From assembly GCA_017408625.1 (NCBI GenBank), contig JAFQUG010000232.1, forward strand, positions 1 to 12,552: a stretch of DNA of 12,552 nt, given 5' to 3'. This document shows positions 1-6,566 of the stretch, one piece after another. Within the stretch, counting starts at the first letter, position 1. Every line of letters begins with the position of its first letter. Made by a program: the position numbers and the translations under genes. This DNA comes from Clostridia bacterium (GTDB taxonomy: Bacteria; Bacillota_A; Clostridia; Oscillospirales; CAG-272). The notes below the pieces were generated by a model. The model searched no databases. It was not told where the DNA came from and was given only the letters and a program-made list of their open reading frames with translations.

Positions 1-64
1 GGGAAGCGCCGTAGTAGAACTTGATGCCCTCTGTATCACGCCTGGAGCTGCGACGCTTTTTTGA

Positions 65-757
65 TCAGTATTCCTCGCCAAAGGATGCGAATTCCTCGCT
101 CTTTCCCTTCTTAGCCTGCTTTTCCTCCAGATAGATCACGATCTTACGGTTGTTTTCCGAACCGATCGAGTTGGTGGAAACGCCCTCGATGTGCTGAATC
201 TCGGAGTGAATGATTCTTCTCTCGTAAGGATTCATGGGCTCGAGCATGACGCTCTTCTTGTACTTGAGTACCTTGTCTGCCATTCTTCTGGCCAGGTTGC
301 GCAGGGTCATCTCTCTCTTTGCACGATAGCCCTCAACGTCAACCGTGATCTTGACGTACTCTCTCTTAACGCCATCCTCTTTCTTGTTGGCAGCCAGGTT
401 AGCCAGATACTGAAGCGAATCCAGCGTATCACCGTGGTGACCGATCAGAACGCCTGCGTTCTCACCGTCAATGTTGATCACCTTGTCGTCGTTGTTGCCG
501 TCACTCAAAGTCACACTCAGGTCAAGCTCCATATCCGCCACCAGCTTCTTGAGAAATTCAAGCGCCAGGTATTCGCCACCCACAGTATAGCTTGCGCTGA
601 TCTTTGCAGGAACTGCACCAATGCCGAACAAGCCCTTCTTAGGCTCCTCCAGAACGGTATATTCAATCATATCTGCGCTTTGAGCACCCAACTCAGCCAC
701 TGCCTTGGCAACGGCTTCTTCAATGGTCTTTGCGCTTACAACAGTTTCTTTTCTCAC
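65..757 (-). CDS. jag: Jag/KhpB, KH and R3H domain RNA-binding protein
   Basis: Cytoplasmic RNA-binding protein of the Jag/SpoIIIJ-associated (KhpB) family, which in Firmicutes works with KhpA and is tied to cell elongation and division. The 230-residue protein shows the three expected parts. An N-terminal Jag_N domain lies at about residues 5-55 and includes the KKGLFGIG stretch. A KH domain at about 90-140 carries the GxxG loop as GHHG at 106-109. An R3H domain at about 155-212 has R180 and H184 in the R-x3-H arrangement within NPYERRIIH. Translation starts at GTG, supported by an AGAGGA site 7 bases upstream; there is no nearby ATG that keeps the whole Jag_N domain. It lies 21 bases after yidC, so the two are surely co-transcribed. 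The stop is TGA, and the same frame stays open from there to the window edge (see findings). Confidence 0.96.
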   Translation of the reverse strand: MRKETVVSAKTIEEAVAKAVAELGAQSADMIEYTVLEEPKKGLFGIGAVPAKISASYTVGGEYLALEFLKKLVADMELDLSVTLSDGNNDDKVINIDGENAGVLIGHHGDTLDSLQYLANLAANKKEDGVKREYVKITVDVEGYRAKREMTLRNLARRMADKVLKYKKSVMLEPMNPYERRIIHSEIQHIEGVSTNSIGSENNRKIVIYLEEKQAKKGKSEEFASFGEEY

Positions 758-778
758 AATTATATCCTCTTGTCAGTC

Positions 779-2563
779 TTATGAATTTGTATCATCGGAC
801 GCATCGGTCTTTTCCTGCTTATCCGATTCGTCCTTGAGCGGCTCAGCCATAGCGGGAGCCTTCTTATTCTTGTTCTTGGTCTCGGGTTGCTCTTCCTCGT
901 CCTCAGAGGTTGCGGGACGGCCGATATAGTTGCCCTTGGCATCATACTCGTCGTCATCAATGTGGTGCAGAGATCTGACGTCGGGATTTCTCGTACCGCT
1001 GCCGCTTGACTTTACGGGCTTGGGATTCTTGCCGTACCGCTCCTTCTCTGCTGCCTTATAATCTGCCTCGGTAAACACCGGAATAGGCATAGCCTTCTTC
1101 ATAATCAACTGCTTGACCGTGCCCAGCACGCTCTTGAACATCCAGTAGATGCCTACTGCTGCAGGAACGATGAATGCGATATAAACCGACATCAAAGGCA
1201 TCATGAAGTCCATCATGCTGTTGGAGCAGCCGGTAGCCTTGTCGTTTTCTGCGGTGGTGGGCTGATAGGTCAGCTTTCTGTTGATCTTCATGGAGCCAAA
1301 GTATACCACAAAGGTCAGTACGGGCACAAGCAGCAGCCACCAGTGGCCTGCAAAGAATTCACCGCCGCCGGTCACAGCCGACCAGGGAGTCAGACCCATA
1401 TTCCAGCTGCCGATATTGAAGCTGGGAATACCTGTGGTCACGATCTCCTCCAGCGCATCAAAGCAAGACTCGGCATTGGAGAAGTAGGAGAAGGACTTCA
1501 AGCTCTCAAAAGCATCGATGCCCTGCTCTCCAAGCTTGGAAAGGATCTCAATGGTACCTCTGTTCGAGCTCAGCGTGCCGCCAAAGCCGCCTGCCGCCAC
1601 AGAGGTGGTGAAATACTGCGTAATGGCAGAAGAAAATGCCTTGGCCTGACCCAGCACGTAGAACGCAGGGTCAATGACCACGTAATACAGTGCCATTACG
1701 ATGGGCAGCTGGAGCAAAAGAGGCAAGCAACCGCTCATGGGGTTGAAGTTCTCTTTCTGGTAAAGCTCCTGGATCTCCTGGTTGACCTTTTGCAGCGTCG
1801 CCTGGTCATTTCTTCCCTTATAGCGATTGCGGATGGCCATTTCCTTGGGACGAAGCTTTGCCTGCTTGATCGAGTTCTTCTGCTGCGAAATTGCAAAGGG
1901 CAGCATCAGGATCTCAATAATAAGGCCAAAATACAGAAGGGACAGAATATAGTTGTTTGTGCCGAAGGTCAGGTACTTGGTTGCCCAGTTGAGTGCAAAG
2001 CCGATGGCACGCAAAATAGCATCCAGGAAGTTACCGTTGTTCTCAAGGTCGACCTCGGTCTGCATTTCTCTGATGATCTCTTCAGCATCCTCAACCGTCA
2101 GCTTTTCGGGAATGGTCACGTCCTTCTTGGAAATCTCCTCGGCGTCACGCAGAATCTGCAGTGCGTAAGCACTTGCTTCGCTCCAATCCGCCATTTCGAC
2201 AAAGCCCTCCTCGATCGACAGCGTACTGTCAAACGCGAAGTCGCCCTTATCGTTCAGATAGCTTTCCTTGTACTTCAGATGCTTTCCGACTGCGTTCTTT
2301 GCGCAAGCCGCCAAAAACAGCTGACGTGCCGAATCGTTGGATGCAAGCAGCCCGGCAATGTCCTCGATCGTATCGTCGTCGAGTGTTGCAGCAGGCATGT
2401 CTGCCTCAGGGGCAGCGGTTTGTTCCTCAGTGGTTTGCTCCGGGGTGGTTTCTTCCTCGGCAAATGCAACGGGCACAGTAACGCCGACCAGCACAAACGC
2501 CAGCAAAAGACCGGCAATCAGTTTTACAAACACAGACTTTACGTCTCGATTGTTCATAGTCAT
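779..2563 (-). CDS. yidC: YidC/Oxa1-family membrane protein insertase
   Basis: Inserts and folds membrane proteins, alone or with SecYEG. I start it at the ATG at 2563 (594 aa), because an AAAGGA site sits 6 bases upstream; a TTG 21 bases further out overlaps that site and is less likely. Residues below count from this ATG. A hydrophobic segment at 10-35 ends in AFA and has no lipobox cysteine, so it is a type I signal or an uncleaved anchor. A Glu-rich, mostly helical ectodomain follows (about 36-180). The insertase core begins near 195: a first core helix, the cytoplasmic hairpin with KLRPKEMAIRNRYKGRND, and the GCLPLLLQLP helix at about 278. A loop of about 100 residues precedes the last helices (about 405-425 and 450-485). 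The tail from about 495 is long, charged and probably disordered. The groove position that is normally Arg (or Lys) is Glu217 here. It lies between yidD and jag, the usual place. Confidence 0.97.
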   Translation of the reverse strand: MTMNNRDVKSVFVKLIAGLLLAFVLVGVTVPVAFAEEETTPEQTTEEQTAAPEADMPAATLDDDTIEDIAGLLASNDSARQLFLAACAKNAVGKHLKYKESYLNDKGDFAFDSTLSIEEGFVEMADWSEASAYALQILRDAEEISKKDVTIPEKLTVEDAEEIIREMQTEVDLENNGNFLDAILRAIGFALNWATKYLTFGTNNYILSLLYFGLIIEILMLPFAISQQKNSIKQAKLRPKEMAIRNRYKGRNDQATLQKVNQEIQELYQKENFNPMSGCLPLLLQLPIVMALYYVVIDPAFYVLGQAKAFSSAITQYFTTSVAAGGFGGTLSSNRGTIEILSKLGEQGIDAFESLKSFSYFSNAESCFDALEEIVTTGIPSFNIGSWNMGLTPWSAVTGGGEFFAGHWWLLLVPVLTFVVYFGSMKINRKLTYQPTTAENDKATGCSNSMMDFMMPLMSVYIAFIVPAAVGIYWMFKSVLGTVKQLIMKKAMPIPVFTEADYKAAEKERYGKNPKPVKSSGSGTRNPDVRSLHHIDDDEYDAKGNYIGRPATSEDEEEQPETKNKNKKAPAMAEPLKDESDKQEKTDASDDTNS

Positions 2564-2676
2564 GGTTTTCCTTTCTTTACCCAAAAGGTAAAGCTCTTTA
2601 CCTCAAAGGGTAAAGAATTCCTCTCACGTAATTGTGAAGGCTCTTTCGCCTTCTTTTTGGGATCATTCGCCCACAT
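2560..2676 (-). CDS. Possible leader ORF overlapping the yidC start (speculative)
   Basis: An open frame of 38 codons from the ATG at 2676 fills the yidD-yidC gap and stops with a TGA that overlaps the yidC ATG (ATGA). The same frame is open further upstream, into the end of yidD. The peptide is basic, has no membrane segment and ends F-x-F-W-V-K-K-G-K-P before the stop. There is no good ribosome binding site: a GAGG lies too close to the ATG and an AGGA lies about 14 bases away. An open frame of this size is not rare by chance, and the ATGA overlap follows simply from yidC's second codon starting with A. I list it because yidC-type genes in some bacteria are governed by leader peptides (MifM for B. 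subtilis yqjG/yidC2). Low confidence. Confidence 0.15.
   Translation of the reverse strand: MWANDPKKKAKEPSQLRERNSLPFEVKSFTFWVKKGKP
2575..2615 (-). promoter_or_regulatory. Tandem hairpin in the yidC leader
   Basis: On the transcribed strand four arms follow one another: CUUUACCC, GGUAAAG, CUUUACC and GGGUAAAG, with only 2-6 bases between them. They can fold as two side-by-side hairpins (arms 1:2 and 3:4) or as one nested structure (1:4 outside, 2:3 inside). The last arm directly abuts the AAAGGA ribosome binding site of yidC. The two halves look like a duplicated unit of about 21 bases. A role in controlling yidC translation is inference; the fold itself is visible in the sequence. Confidence 0.5.
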
Positions 2677-2710
2677 ACCTCGCGGGATCCTACAAGGCGG
2701 GGCAGTTCGA

Positions 2711-3007
2711 TCACGGATCGAACGCATTGTCACTCTCATCACCGTCAGATTTTTTCGGTTTTTTGTACCGCCATCCCATAGTCTTAAAGCCTGTCATGGG
2801 AACGGGATCGTATCCTGCCGGGCAACACGGGTTGCACCGCAGAATTCTCCACGCCGTCAAGAGCGAGGCTACGACAAAGCCACGATGTGTATATGCTTCC
2901 AGAGCATAGGCAGAGCACGTAGGCGTAAACCTACATGTGGGATGCGGCTTGAGCGGAGATAAAAATTTTCTGTAAAAGCGAATGAGTAATCTGCATAAAT
3001 AATTCAT
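2711..3007 (-). CDS. yidD: Membrane protein insertion efficiency factor YidD
   Basis: Small membrane-associated protein thought to help YidC-dependent insertion. The 98 residues show the family hallmarks: an amphipathic N-terminus (LIRFYRKFLSPLK), the cysteine-containing CRFTPTCSAYALEA block at about residues 25-38, and the RCNPCCPAGYDPVP block at about 57-70. Length is slightly above the family's usual 70-90 because of a charged tail (KKPKKSDGDESD). The ATG overlaps the rnpA stop as ATGA, and an AAGGA site lies within the end of rnpA, so translation is probably coupled. The gene sits between rnpA and yidC, its standard place. Confidence 0.95.
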   Translation of the reverse strand: MNYLCRLLIRFYRKFLSPLKPHPTCRFTPTCSAYALEAYTHRGFVVASLLTAWRILRCNPCCPAGYDPVPMTGFKTMGWRYKKPKKSDGDESDNAFDP

Positions 3008-3390
3008 CTTGTTTCCTTGGGATACATATCCAGCTTGTGCATCCCCCGAGACAGATCCGCATAGACGTCGCGCGAGGCTTTGCCCGCGATCTCGGGCTTT
3101 GCGCTGATCACGATCAGATATCCCGTTTTAAGCGGTTTTTTCTTGACCAGCTCCCTGTATGCTGCACGAATAATGCGCTTGGCGCGATTGCGCTGCACGG
3201 CGCCTCCCACCTTTTTGGTGACAGACAGCCCAAGTCTGTTGACGTATTTCTTTTCGGGATGCGCCAGCATCAGCCTTCTGGCAGCATAGTCCTTGAGAAC
3301 GTAGACGGCAACCGTCCTGCCCACAAAGCGTCCGCCTTGTCTGAATGCCTTCAGATACAGGTGATTTTCTTTAATTGCGGTTTCCTTCAC
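3004..3390 (-). CDS. rnpA: Ribonuclease P protein component
   Basis: Protein subunit of RNase P, which trims the 5' leader of pre-tRNAs together with the RNA subunit. The 128 residues carry the diagnostic RNR signature (VQRNRAKRIIRAAYRE, about 65-80), preceded by RLGLSVTKKVGGA, which is the core of the substrate- and RNA-binding face. The start is GTG at 3390, with a G-rich site (GGGGG) about 8 bases upstream; the N-terminus aligns with family members only from here. The 3' end overlaps yidD by 4 bases. A hairpin terminator separates it from rpmH. I see no clear separate promoter, so expression probably depends on partial read-through from rpmH. Confidence 0.96.
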   Translation of the reverse strand: MKETAIKENHLYLKAFRQGGRFVGRTVAVYVLKDYAARRLMLAHPEKKYVNRLGLSVTKKVGGAVQRNRAKRIIRAAYRELVKKKPLKTGYLIVISAKPEIAGKASRDVYADLSRGMHKLDMYPKETR

Positions 3391-3468
3391 CCTGTATTCC
3401 CCCTTGTCTTGTGTCTTTTGTGCGTCGATCGTTTTTCCGTAGTGTTGTAATTCAATTTTCTACTTCGC

Positions 3469-3519
3469 AAAAAAACCCCGATGACTCATTCTGTGATGTG
3501 TAGGTCATCGGCGGTTTTT
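3469..3519 (-). terminator. Terminator or attenuator between rpmH and rnpA
   Basis: On the minus strand a stem of about 15 pairs with one bulged G (an A-run, then CC, C and CGATGAC, against GTCATCG, GGG and a T-run) encloses an 18-base loop and ends in seven T. It sits 22 bases after the rpmH stop, so most transcripts from the rpmH promoter should end here, giving bL34 a higher dose than the downstream genes. Because the stem has an A-run on its other side it could also act on the plus strand. Confidence 0.8.
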
Positions 3520-3541
3520 ATGTGTGATCCTCAATCGAGAA

Positions 3542-3676
3542 TCAGTATGTCAGTCTCTTTCTGCCCTTTGCACGACGTCTCTTGAGAACGTTTCTGCCGT
3601 CAGCGGTCTTCATTCTCTTTCTGAAACCGTGCTCCTTCTTTCTCTGACGCTTTTTAGGTTGATAAGTTCTAAGCAT
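3542..3676 (-). CDS. rpmH: 50S ribosomal protein bL34
   Basis: A 44-residue, very basic protein of the large ribosomal subunit. It begins [21 protein letters not shown] and continues through [23 protein letters not shown], which is the complete, near-invariant bL34 pattern (the usual start is MKRTYQP). The ATG at 3676 has an almost ideal ribosome binding site (AAGGAGGTG, 6 bases away). Arginine is encoded mainly by AGA and CGT, as expected of a highly expressed gene and unlike the CGC-rich neighbours. It is the first gene of the rnpA-yidD-yidC-jag cluster. Its usual upstream neighbour dnaA is absent; a MATE transporter gene is there instead. Confidence 0.98.
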   Translation of the reverse strand: MLRTYQPKKRQRKKEHGFRKRMKTADGRNVLKRRRAKGRKRLTY

Positions 3677-3758
3677 GTTTGGCACCTCCTTGCTGATCAA
3701 TATCGGAAGCGTATCGTTTCACAGCCGACATTTTCGCTTTTACACAATGACATCATAT

Positions 3759-3788
3759 ATTATAAACACAAAACGCGCAAATTGTCAA
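3759..3788 (-). promoter_or_regulatory. Sigma-A promoter of rpmH operon
   Basis: On the minus strand there is a perfect -35 (TTGACA, 3783-3788) and a perfect -10 (TATAAT, 3759-3764) separated by 18 bases. This gives a leader of about 75 bases before the rpmH ATG. The consensus quality fits a ribosomal protein gene. Confidence 0.9.
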
Positions 3789-3830
3789 GTGTTTTTTGAA
3801 AATTTCAAAAGAATTTTCGAAAAAATTCCC

Positions 3831-5297
3831 TTACATATCCTCTACTCGCACCAAAGGACCGTCTGCAGGCAGCTTTTTGATGGTTTTGTGCCACAAAATA
3901 AGCAGGAAAGCCATACTCATGGCGATCGACATCAGCTCCGCGATCGGGAACGCCCACCAGATGGCCATCAGTCCGTCCGGCGTTTGCGCCAGCCAAAATG
4001 CTACGGGCAACAGCACCACCAGCTGACGCGCGATCGACACGAACATGGAAAACAGGCTCTTGCCAAACGCGCTGAATACGCCGCCTATGGTGATGGAAAC
4101 GCCCGCAAAGATAAAGCTGAGCGAAATAATGCGCAATGCCTGCACGCCGATGCGCATTTCGGGTGCGCCCTCGGACACGTTGAAGATACCCAGCATCTGC
4201 GCGGGAATCAGCTGCATCAACACAAGACCGAGCGTCATAAAGCTGACGGCAAAGATACAGGAAACAATGGCTACGCGCACGATCCTCTTGCGCTTTTGCG
4301 CACCGTAATTATAACCTACGATGGGGATCAGACCGTTATTGAGGCCAAACACGGGCATAAACACAAAGCTTTGCAGCTTGAAATAAATGCCCATGACATT
4401 CTGTGCCGCGGTGGTCATGGCACCAAAGCCGTTGAAGATCAGGTTGAGTCCGCCCGTCATGATCGAACCGATCGAGCCCATGACGATGGACGGAATACCG
4501 ATGACGTAGATCTCCTTGATCAGCTTCAGGTCCGGCTTGAAGCCCCGGAAAGACAGATGAACTTCCTTGTTGCACTTATGATTGAGAATGATGCCGAAAA
4601 TCGCAGACGCGATCTGACCGATGACGGTTGCAATGGCAGCACCCGCGACGCCCAATCCAAGGCCAAAAGGCATGGTGATCGCACCGCCAAACAAGGGTGT
4701 ACCGCCATCTAAAATAAAGAACGGGTCAAGCACAATGTTGATGATGGCGCCAAGCCCCTGCGTATACATGGACAGCATGGTATTGCCCGAGGATTGCATC
4801 AGCTTTTCGATCATGAGCTGTGCACACGATCCAAACGAAAAGATCAGACAAATCGACAGATATTGCACACCGGCATCGACCACTGCGGGGTCGGATTGAT
4901 TCATGAGCTGCATAAAGGGCTTGACCGCAAAAATACCCAGCAGCAAAAAGAAAACATAGCTGCAAGCAGCCAAAAACATGCCGTTGGCCGCAATGGCGTT
5001 TGCCTTTTTTTGATCCTTCATGCCAAGATTGCGCGAGATCAGCGCGTTGACGCCGACGCCCGTGCCCACGCCCACCGCGATCTGCAGATTCTGCACGATA
5101 AAGGCAATGCTCAGCGCCGCAACTGCGGGTGACGCGCCCTCTCCCTCATACGGAATATAGGACACGAACATGGTATCCACCACGTTGTAAAACGCCTGCA
5201 CCAGCATGGATGCGATCATGGGCAGCGACATATTCAAAAGCAAACGTGTGACGGGCATGGTGCCCATTTTATTTTCTCTTGCGATTTTTTCCGCCAA
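3831..5297 (-). CDS. MATE family efflux transporter
   Basis: Cytoplasmic-membrane antiporter of the multidrug and toxic compound extrusion family, exporting cationic drugs or metabolites in exchange for Na+ or H+. The 488 residues match the family's usual 440-490. The N-terminus has the typical clostridial form (MGTMPVTRLLLNMSLP, then MLVQAFYNVVDTMFVSYI in helix 1), followed by ISRNLGMKDQKKA after helix 2 and roughly 12 hydrophobic helices in two halves; the second half starts near KEIYVIGIPSIV (about residue 250). I accept the TTG start at 5297, because an AAGGAAG site lies 9 bases upstream and relatives carry about 10 residues before MGT. The first in-frame ATG (residue 11) lacks a good site. 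It has its own promoter and stands alone. Substrate cannot be told from sequence. Confidence 0.94.
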   Translation of the reverse strand: MAEKIARENKMGTMPVTRLLLNMSLPMIASMLVQAFYNVVDTMFVSYIPYEGEGASPAVAALSIAFIVQNLQIAVGVGTGVGVNALISRNLGMKDQKKANAIAANGMFLAACSYVFFLLLGIFAVKPFMQLMNQSDPAVVDAGVQYLSICLIFSFGSCAQLMIEKLMQSSGNTMLSMYTQGLGAIINIVLDPFFILDGGTPLFGGAITMPFGLGLGVAGAAIATVIGQIASAIFGIILNHKCNKEVHLSFRGFKPDLKLIKEIYVIGIPSIVMGSIGSIMTGGLNLIFNGFGAMTTAAQNVMGIYFKLQSFVFMPVFGLNNGLIPIVGYNYGAQKRKRIVRVAIVSCIFAVSFMTLGLVLMQLIPAQMLGIFNVSEGAPEMRIGVQALRIISLSFIFAGVSITIGGVFSAFGKSLFSMFVSIARQLVVLLPVAFWLAQTPDGLMAIWWAFPIAELMSIAMSMAFLLILWHKTIKKLPADGPLVRVEDM

Positions 5298-5342
5298 TTT
5301 TTTACTTCCTTCGTCTTTCTTTGCAAATTCAAACTAAATTTT

Positions 5343-5371
5343 ATTATACCACAAATATATACCAGCGTCAA
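5343..5371 (-). promoter_or_regulatory. Sigma-A promoter of the MATE gene
   Basis: On the minus strand TTGACG (5366-5371) and TATAAT (5343-5348) are 17 bases apart, about 45 bases before the TTG start. It faces away from the holA promoter. Confidence 0.85.
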
Positions 5372-5449
5372 TAGTGCCATGTACCAAATTACGTGTTCTC
5401 GCTTGGACAAGTTCGGTCATTTTGCATTTTGTTTTTCTGCATTATGCAT

Positions 5450-5506
5450 TTTTTCATTGACTTAACAATAAAAAAATGGTATAATGAATCCAAAGTCAAT
5501 GAAAAA
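5450..5506. repeat. Perfect 14-bp inverted repeat framing the holA promoter
   Basis: TTTTTCATTGACTT at 5450-5463 is exactly complementary, in inverted order, to AAGTCAATGAAAAA at 5493-5506. The left arm contains the -35 box and the right arm covers the predicted first transcribed bases up to the ribosome binding site. Arm centres are 43 bp apart, close to four helical turns, which would suit a dimeric or looping regulator. Because the left arm lies upstream of the predicted transcription start, it would act as DNA, not as an RNA hairpin of this transcript. Confidence 0.6.
5457..5485 (+). promoter_or_regulatory. Sigma-A promoter of holA-rbsK
   Basis: TTGACT (5457-5462) and TATAAT (5480-5485) are 17 bases apart. 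Transcription should start near 5492, about 27 bases before the holA ATG. The promoter sits inside a long perfect inverted repeat (separate entry). Confidence 0.88.
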
Positions 5507-5518
5507 GGAGGGGGATGC

Positions 5519-6550
5519 ATGCACGAGATCATCAAAGAGGCGGATTTTCGCCGCGAGATCAAAGGCGAGGTGCGCCCTTGTTACTTTTTCTTTGGCGAGG
5601 AGGACTACCTCAAAAACGCCGCGCTCAAGCAGGCGCGCGCCACGCTTGGCGGAGACCCTGCCTTTGATATTTTCAATTACGCCGTCATAGACGGCCGCGA
5701 ATACAGCGCAGACAAGCTGCTGGACGTACTCGCTCCCCCGCCCATGATGGCAGACCGCAAGCTGATCGTTTTGCAGGACCTTGATTTCGGAGATCTCAAG
5801 CAAGCCGACTTTACAGAGCTTTGCACGGTGCTCGGCACACTGGAGGACTACGACTACAATACGTTGATCATCACCGCAGCCTGCGACGGCTTTGATCCCG
5901 GTTCGCTGCCCAAGCGTCCCTCGTCGCAGCTCAAAGCACTTTGCGAGGTGGCAGTCCCCGTGCATTTTGAACGCTCCACCCCCGCAAAGCTGGCGGCCTG
6001 GGCACAAAAGCACTATGCCGCTCACGGCGCGCAAGCATCCGCCCCCGTGGCAACCTATACCGTTGAATACTGCGGACGCGACATGTTCTCTCTTGCATCC
6101 GAGATCGATAAGATCGCATGCTATGCACTTGCACACGGACGAAGCGAGGTGACCGAGGACGACGTCAAGACCGTGGCTACTCCCGCCACCGAATTCGGTG
6201 CTTTTGCCTTTGCCAACGCCATTTCCGAGGGAAGACGCGCAGATGCTCTGCAGATTCTGGACGACATGAAATTCCGCCGCATCGATCCCGTGATCGTCAT
6301 GGGCGAGGTGATTGGCACTTACAGCGAGATGCTGATGATCAAAACGCTTTCGGATAAGGGCTATTCCGCGCCAGAGATCGCCGCACAGCTCAAAATGAAT
6401 GAATACAAGCTCGCCCGCTATCTCAAGAGCCTGCGCAACGTGCCGACCCGTCGCATACACGCCACCATCAGCGCAGCCGCCTTGGCGGACAGCGAGCTGA
6501 AATCCGGCGCAAAAAGCTACGCCCCGCTTGAAAAACTGATCTGTTCTTAA
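5519..6550 (+). CDS. holA: DNA polymerase III subunit delta (clamp loader)
   Basis: Delta subunit of the replicative clamp loader, which opens the beta sliding clamp. The 343 residues match the HolA family length. The N-terminal nucleotide-fold domain begins with CYFFFGEEDYLKNAALKQ (about 21-38), the usual Y-x-x-x-G-E-E-x-Y-L pattern, with no Walker A, as expected for delta. It continues through DRKLIVLQDLDF and TLIITAACDGFDP. The helical C-terminal half has YCGRDMFSLASEIDKIACYA, then TEFGAFAFANAISEGRRADALQILDD, and ends with the collar helices. I start at the ATG at 5519, because an AGGAGG site lies 6 bases upstream. The ORF is open further upstream, but that part overlaps the promoter. A second ATG at 5515 is out of frame. 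It is 16 bases ahead of the kinase gene and probably co-transcribed with it. Confidence 0.94.
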   Translation: MHEIIKEADFRREIKGEVRPCYFFFGEEDYLKNAALKQARATLGGDPAFDIFNYAVIDGREYSADKLLDVLAPPPMMADRKLIVLQDLDFGDLKQADFTELCTVLGTLEDYDYNTLIITAACDGFDPGSLPKRPSSQLKALCEVAVPVHFERSTPAKLAAWAQKHYAAHGAQASAPVATYTVEYCGRDMFSLASEIDKIACYALAHGRSEVTEDDVKTVATPATEFGAFAFANAISEGRRADALQILDDMKFRRIDPVIVMGEVIGTYSEMLMIKTLSDKGYSAPEIAAQLKMNEYKLARYLKSLRNVPTRRIHATISAAALADSELKSGAKSYAPLEKLICS

Positions 6551-6566
6551 CATAAAGGAGATAACT

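Noticed and set aside
65..67. TGA read as tryptophan (alternative genetic code)
   Set aside because: Several genes (rpmH, rnpA, yidD) end properly on TGA at family-typical lengths, and Trp residues inside genes use TGG.
1343..2962. Plus-strand ORF of 539 codons
   Set aside because: Antisense to yidC and yidD, whose family motifs are unmistakable; no start signals or domain of its own.
3677..3830. Replication origin beside rpmH
   Set aside because: No DnaA-box cluster (TTATCCACA-like) and no dnaA gene in the region; the AT-rich stretch is explained by the rpmH promoter.
3797..3832. AT-rich stem after the MATE gene as a terminator
   Set aside because: TTTTTTGAAAATT can pair with AATTTTC and an A-run, but there is no T-tract after the stem on either strand and almost no GC pairs; not called.
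3675..4712. Plus-strand ORF of 345 codons rich in His, Asp and Gln
   Set aside because: Antisense shadow of the MATE gene that also runs across the rpmH promoter.
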